From: Hyphochytrium catenoides
Lineage: Eukaryota > Sar > Hyphochytriomycetes > Hyphochytriales > Hyphochytriaceae
Direction of reading: 5' to 3'
Length of the DNA: 12,453 nucleotides
Assembly (NCBI GenBank): GCA_900088475.1
Contig: FLMG01001278.1
Location: forward strand, 5,011 to 17,463
This document shows, in pieces, positions 8,876 through 12,453 of the stretch (its first letter is position 1; each line of letters begins with the position of its first letter). Both the position numbers and the translations under genes were made by a program. Below the pieces are notes generated by a model, which was not told the origin of the DNA, searched no databases, and saw only the letters and a list, made by a program, of their open reading frames with translations.

Positions 8876-10050
8876 AAGGATCAGAAGCAGGACCCTTACC
8901 CATGCACCTTCGATGACACACTTTATCCTTTCAACCCCACTTACCTCTGGGCGACCCCTTGTCTGTATTCTCTCAGATCGCTGAAAAACTCCTCAATCTG
9001 TCTTCTTTGACGGTGCTGCGCCAGCTTATTCATCCCTCACTGGCCCAGAGAGAACCTCAACCGCTGTGGACGGGTCAGTTCCTTCACCAGACGCTGCTTC
9101 CTTTTCCGAAAAGACCGACTAGGCCATCAAACTCTCTTTCGCCTAACTTTGTACTTTAGGTCATAGTTGGAACCCTTCTCATTTGCTTTTTCGGGAGTAA
9201 GATCCCTGTTACCTTTCCTTCGCTCGCTCTTTCTTCTCTCCTCTCTCTTTCCCCTAGATCTTACACTGACTCTCTCCTCTCGTGTCCACTTGCTTCTTTG
9301 AAATCCTATTTGCTGTTTCTACCTTCCGTTCCCGTTCTGTCTCTGCGTCAATCTCCCACTCTTTGGTCCTAGGCATAGTCAAAGATGCTACCAAGCTTTC
9401 CGGCCTCATTGTACACTTTGGGCCTCAGCCGCAGAGCAGAGAGGAAGCCGGGCGGAGCGGCCTTCTTATATCTCTGGTCGCACTTTTGCAAGAGTTGGAA
9501 AAGCAGGCAGGGAGAGCACAGGCTGCAGGTGCGTCAATACATGGCAGGGCGTGAAGAGACTTATCAAGGGCAGAGTTCGCCAGAAAGTCGTTAGTAAGAG
9601 AGGCGGTGCCTCACTTCTAAGACAAGGAGCTTTTAGATCATCGGAGGGACTCGGAAGACGGGCAGGAGGAAGAGAAGAGAGAAAGATAGATGGATCGATA
9701 AACAGAGAGAGAGAGACAGAGAGAGAGAGAAGAAAGGCTTCCGTCAAGGCATCTGGTCAGGAGGAGTCTGCCTTGTTATCTCACGCCTCTACGTCTCTTT
9801 CTGCGCAGACAAGTCTCTAGTGGAGCTTTCTGTTTTCTCTCTCGCTCAGCTTGTCAAAGATTGCGAGGCTAATCTCCGCCTCCTTCAGCAATTGAACGGG
9901 ACAAGACCAGGGGAAGAAGGATGGAAAGATGGAAACCCATCCTATCAGGTGTCTACGCTGTTAGAGAACATCAAGACGGAGAAGGGAGCAGATCAGGCGC
10001 TCATTGACATTATCCTTAGTAGACTCAAAATTCATGAGGAAGAAGCGTGA
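4734..10050 (+). CDS. zinc-ribbon / MYND-finger / ARM-repeat-like protein, 13 exons
   Basis: The exons are 4734-4878, 5283-5405, 5526-5566, 6081-6235, 6461-6692, 6948-7058, 7189-7306, 7540-7679, 7864-8014, 8284-8810, 8977-9073, 9373-9528 and 9809-10050, giving 745 residues plus TGA with every junction in frame. Residues 10-37 hold CRDC and CNSC, a two-knuckle zinc motif with a phenylalanine between, like Stc1 domains or HNH-linked ribbons. Residues 140-178 hold a full MYND finger: C140, C143, C153, C156, C162, C166, H174, C178, including CSRCRAAYFCSQTCQ and an intron splitting R155. From about 235 onward there are repeated leucine-rich helices with Gly-rich turns typical of ARM repeats: CGGLSTLLLLL, GAVPRLLEAI, KGVPILLHLL, AGAIEVLLGFV, GGLRYVLQVL. 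There is a Ser/Pro-rich loop near 470-500. MYND fingers usually bind proline-rich peptides and ARM repeats bind proteins, so a scaffold or adaptor role is inferred. The start has A at -3. The donor of exon 1 could instead lie 24 bases earlier, and intron 3 (514 bases) may hide another exon. Confidence 0.82.
8841..8871. repeat. (GA)n microsatellite in intron 10 of the MYND gene
   Basis: An uninterrupted GA run of about 15 units on the coding strand inside the 166-base intron 8811-8976. It is purine-rich on the sense strand, opposite to the pyrimidine bias of most introns here, and starts 31 bases after the exon end. Confidence 0.9.
9703..9733. repeat. GA-rich microsatellite in intron 12 of the MYND gene
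   Basis: An imperfect GA run with single CA interruptions, lying within intron 9529-9808 about 75 bases before the acceptor GCGCAG. Like the tract at 8841 it is purine-rich on the sense strand. Confidence 0.85.
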
Positions 10051-10231
10051 TTAGTCTCCCCATAGTGGAGAATACCTTGACAACTCCCTAAGAGAACACA
10101 CACGGAGAGAGACAGACAGACAGAGAGAGAAAGCGAGAGAGAGAGAGTAGAAGATGTTGGCGTGGGGAAAGGAAGAGGGATCGGTCTCGACTGGTGAAGA
10201 TCAGGACCGTGTAGAAGGTCTTAACCTTTTT
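10051..10231. other. intergenic gap between convergent gene ends
   Basis: Only 181 bases separate the TGA of the MYND gene from the TAA of the minus-strand gene, so the two 3' untranslated regions must be short or overlap. The gap contains a GA/GACA-rich microsatellite at about 10104-10147 and, just before the opposite stop, an A/T-rich CTTTTTTTAATATATT-like stretch. No canonical AATAAA was seen in either direction. Confidence 0.7.
10104..10147. repeat. GA/GACA microsatellite
   Basis: Mixed GAGA and GACA units with one AAGC interruption, located between the convergent gene ends. Confidence 0.85.
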
Positions 10232-11937
10232 TTAATATATTGGATCATGGAAGTCATCGACTTCCGAAACAACTGACCGAGCATCTTGGAAGAGCTCCAA
10301 CTCCTTGTCTTCCTTTCCCAGTCCATCTCTCTCCTGCGCGTCTAGTCTCTCACTTACTGCCCTGTCTCTTCTCTTGTCTTCTCTTTCTTTTATCTTGTTC
10401 GGAAAGGAAGACAGACCGAAGAGAGCGCTCAGTTCATCTAAAACGTATGCCATCTCTCCCATCTCTTCTGATGCTCTCCTATCTTCGGCAGGCTGTTGTC
10501 CTGCTGTCTGCCGCTTTTCTCTTGTTGGAGGAGCCTCTTCTGTAGGCCTTTTCTCTCTCTCTCTCCCTTCACTGCGAGACGTAGGAGAGACTAGAGTTGC
10601 CGCAGATTCAAGGAGCGAAGAAAGAGCTTCTGACGTCCCAGAGACAGTCGCCTCCACAACCTCTCCTGCCGCGTGGAGAAAGCCTAAAACTCCATCCAAC
10701 TCTTTCCCTTTTTCTCTATATCTGCTTGTCACTGCTTCCTCTCTCTTCTTTTCCAAAGCGCTTCGCTTGTCTTTCTCTCTTTCGGTCTCCTTCGCAAGCC
10801 CTCTTCTTTCCTGCTCTGTCTCGTTGCCATTCAAGATGTTTCTCTCTGGAGAGTCCTTTCCATCGTTTAACTTATCCTCAGCTGGCCGTACTTCCTTCTG
10901 CATCAACTTCTCACTTGCCTTCTCCTTCTCATTCTCTTTCACGCTCGTCCTCTTAGCTGATATGTCTCTCTGCTTTGGGTCCCCTTCCGCGGTCAGGGAC
11001 TGACCAGAAAGAGTCTCAGGGCGTAGGTCGTCTTCCTTTTGACAAAGAAGAGAGAAAGAGCCTTCCTGGTTCTCAGGAATCTTAACGGAGCTCAGGCAAG
11101 ATATTGAAGATTGAGAAGTGCTCTCCTGCCTTTCCTCCCGCGTTGCTTCCTGTCCCTGCGAGAGGAGACAGCTCCTAGTTAGACATCTTCGAATATTCTT
11201 ATATTCCTCTGCTCTCTCCCTGTCTGTGTCTCTCTCCCTCTGTCTCTCCTCTCTCTGGCACTCTCTCCCTGTCTTTCTCCTTCTCTCTCTCTCTCTCTCC
11301 TCGTCCTCTCTCTTGTTAGCTCCTAACCCTCTCTCCACTTGGCTCTTCAGGATCAGCATTTCTCTTGCTCAATTTTAGGAGGCCTCCTGCACTACTTCCC
11401 GTTCTACTGCTGCCTGCCACTGCTAGCGCCATCTACTTCCTACTCTATAGAACAGGCCTTACCTGGGGCAGGAGGATGGGAGGAGCAGCTCGCTGGTTAT
11501 CTAGCTCGGTCTCTGTTCGCTGTTCCTTTCTCCTTTCCTGAGTGATTCTAATAGCTTCCAGTTCCAGAGATGACAGAGGACTCTTCGCATGCTGGAGAGC
11601 GACCACCAGCGGGAGAGAATGAGAGACAAAGAGAAAAAAACGAGAGACTGCGTGAGTGAGAAAAGGTGAGAGAGGTAAGAGAGCGGAAGAAGGAAGGAAG
11701 AGAAGGCACAGAAAATAGTGGTTTTATTGGAAGTAGAAGAGAGGACGGGTTCCACTCGTCACATGGAAGAGAGAGCGGAGGAAAGAAATGAGAAAGTAGA
11801 CCAAGGTCAGCGAAGAAAAGCATCACTTGGAAGAGAGTCAGATCCAGCAAAGATGGAGGTGAGTGAGAGAGCGAGAGAGAGAGAGACAGACGAGAGACAG
11901 AGAGAGAGAGTGAGAAAGTGAGAGAGAGTGAGAAAGT

Positions 11938-11975
<38 letters not shown>

Positions 11976-11983
11976 GAGAGAGT

Positions 11984-12020
<37 letters not shown>

Positions 12021-12163
12021 TGTGTATCAGAGTGAGAGCGAGAGGAGGACCAGCTCACCTCCGTTCTCTTTTGATTCCTCCTCTCAAGAATCTCGAGTTC
12101 CCTCTCCCTGCACTGGGCTGTGGACTTGTTATAGTTACCGAGGATTACTGATTCGACATGGCT
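10232..12163 (-). CDS. charged coiled-coil-like protein of unknown function, 3' exons only (5' end not found)
   Basis: The proposed minus-strand exons are 12163-12059 (35 codons), 11591-11463 (43 codons) and 11155-10232 (307 codons plus TAA), all phase 0, flanked by GT-AG introns of 467 and 307 bases with pyrimidine-rich ends. Exon one begins after TTTGCTCTAG and reads a basic/acidic helix (CRERELEILERRNQKRTE); exon two continues with LELEAIRITQERRKEQRTE, so the pair suggests one continuous coiled coil. The last exon is rich in Lys, Glu, Arg and Ser and is probably disordered, apart from a hydrophobic amphipathic segment (GVLGFLHAAGEVVEATV and following) and MAYVLDELSALFGLSSF near the C-terminus. 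It ends FHDPIY. None of the exons before the last has a methionine start, so the gene begins upstream. I recognise no family. An alternative model starts at an ATG at 11359 and reads straight into the last exon for 375 residues; the branch-like CTAAC and CT-rich acceptor at 11156 favour splicing. Confidence 0.6.
11281..11300. repeat. CT microsatellite
   Basis: A short CT run on the plus strand. It lies in the presumed intron 11156-11462 of the minus-strand gene; read on that strand as GA it would encode alternating Arg and Glu if the intron were retained. Confidence 0.8.
11862..12020. repeat. long GA-rich (CT on the coding strand) low-complexity tract
   Basis: About 160 bases of GA with scattered GTGA and GACA interruptions. 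On the minus strand it is a CT tract lying just after the donor of the 12163-12059 exon, inside the 467-base intron 11592-12058. Confidence 0.9.
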
Positions 12164-12453
12164 CTAGAGCAAAGAAAAGAAAAAAACGGAAAAAGATTGG
12201 GAGAGAGAGAGAAGGAGAGAGAAAGAGAGAGCCAAAGAAGTGCAGATAGAGAGGACGAAGAAAGACGAGAGGTAGTTTGAGTTCGCCATTAACCAGGCAA
12301 CCAAAAACGAAAGCCAGAGAGAGGAAGAGAGAGAGAGAAAGCGTGTGCGTGAGAGCTAGATGAGAAAGAGAGAGGGAGAGAGATATACAATAATTATCCC
12401 GGGGGCAGATGAGGAGAGAGGCAAGCAACAACGTGAGGGAGCAGGAAGAAACA
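12164..12453 (-). other. CT-rich upstream intron of the unknown minus-strand gene
   Basis: On the minus strand this is strongly CT-rich, with several GA/CT microsatellites on either strand (about 12199-12234 and 12318-12382), and ends in TTTTCTTTGCTCTAG, a good acceptor. The far right (about 12392-12453) could be part of an upstream exon, because an open frame there ends at ATT/GTATAT in phase 0, matching the next exon, but the support is weak. Otherwise I see no gene. Confidence 0.45.

Noticed and set aside
10305-11003. 232-codon Ser/Leu-rich plus-strand frame
   Set aside because: It is the complement of the Lys/Glu-rich last exon of the minus-strand gene; the serine/leucine composition is what the antisense of such codons gives, and no domain is visible.
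11807-12431. Long Leu/Ser repeat frames on the minus strand
   Set aside because: They are translations of CT microsatellites with only dipeptide repeats and belong to introns.
1-12453. CRISPR array, transposon, phage or bacterial operon
   Set aside because: No spaced repeats, terminal inverted repeats, transposase motifs or Shine-Dalgarno-led gene strings; the genes are spliced and eukaryotic.

Overview
The window looks like nuclear DNA of an intron-rich unicellular eukaryote. The genes are split into many short exons (41 to about 920 bases) by GT-AG introns of roughly 130 to 510 bases, most with pyrimidine-rich 3' ends, and CT/GA microsatellites lie in introns and between genes. A compact alveolate, stramenopile or algal genome would fit, but the sequence alone does not fix the lineage. 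I see no bacterial operon, CRISPR array, phage or transposase gene, and no convincing tRNA or rRNA.

Layout. 1-41 is a CT tract ending in a possible 3' splice site, perhaps the last exon of a plus-strand gene. 211-1202 holds nothing I can call coding. 1203-3804 (minus) is a complete seven-exon cyclin-dependent kinase of the CDK7 (CDK-activating kinase/TFIIH) type, 348 residues, with all six splice junctions keeping the kinase fold in frame. 3805-4733 is the divergent 5' region shared with the next gene; it carries a GC-rich triplet run and some ambiguous reading frames. 4734-10050 (plus) is a 13-exon gene for a 745-residue protein with an N-terminal CxxC-CxxC zinc motif (Stc1/HNH-ribbon-like), a perfect MYND zinc finger formed across an intron, and a long ARM-repeat-like helical region. 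10051-10231 is a short gap between convergent gene ends. 10232-12163 (minus) is the 3' part of a highly charged, coiled-coil-like protein of unknown function whose 5' end I cannot place; it may lie beyond the right edge. 12164-12453 is mostly CT-rich on the coding strand.

Nothing links the three genes in one pathway. A CDK7 kinase acts in the cell cycle and in transcription, and an Stc1-like/MYND/ARM protein is more likely a scaffold or chromatin/RNA-linked adaptor, but that is inference. The most informative oddities are a tandem duplication across the last splice acceptor of the kinase gene, which leaves a dead copy in the intron, the kinase's unusual activation loop and gatekeeper, and the domain combination of the MYND protein.
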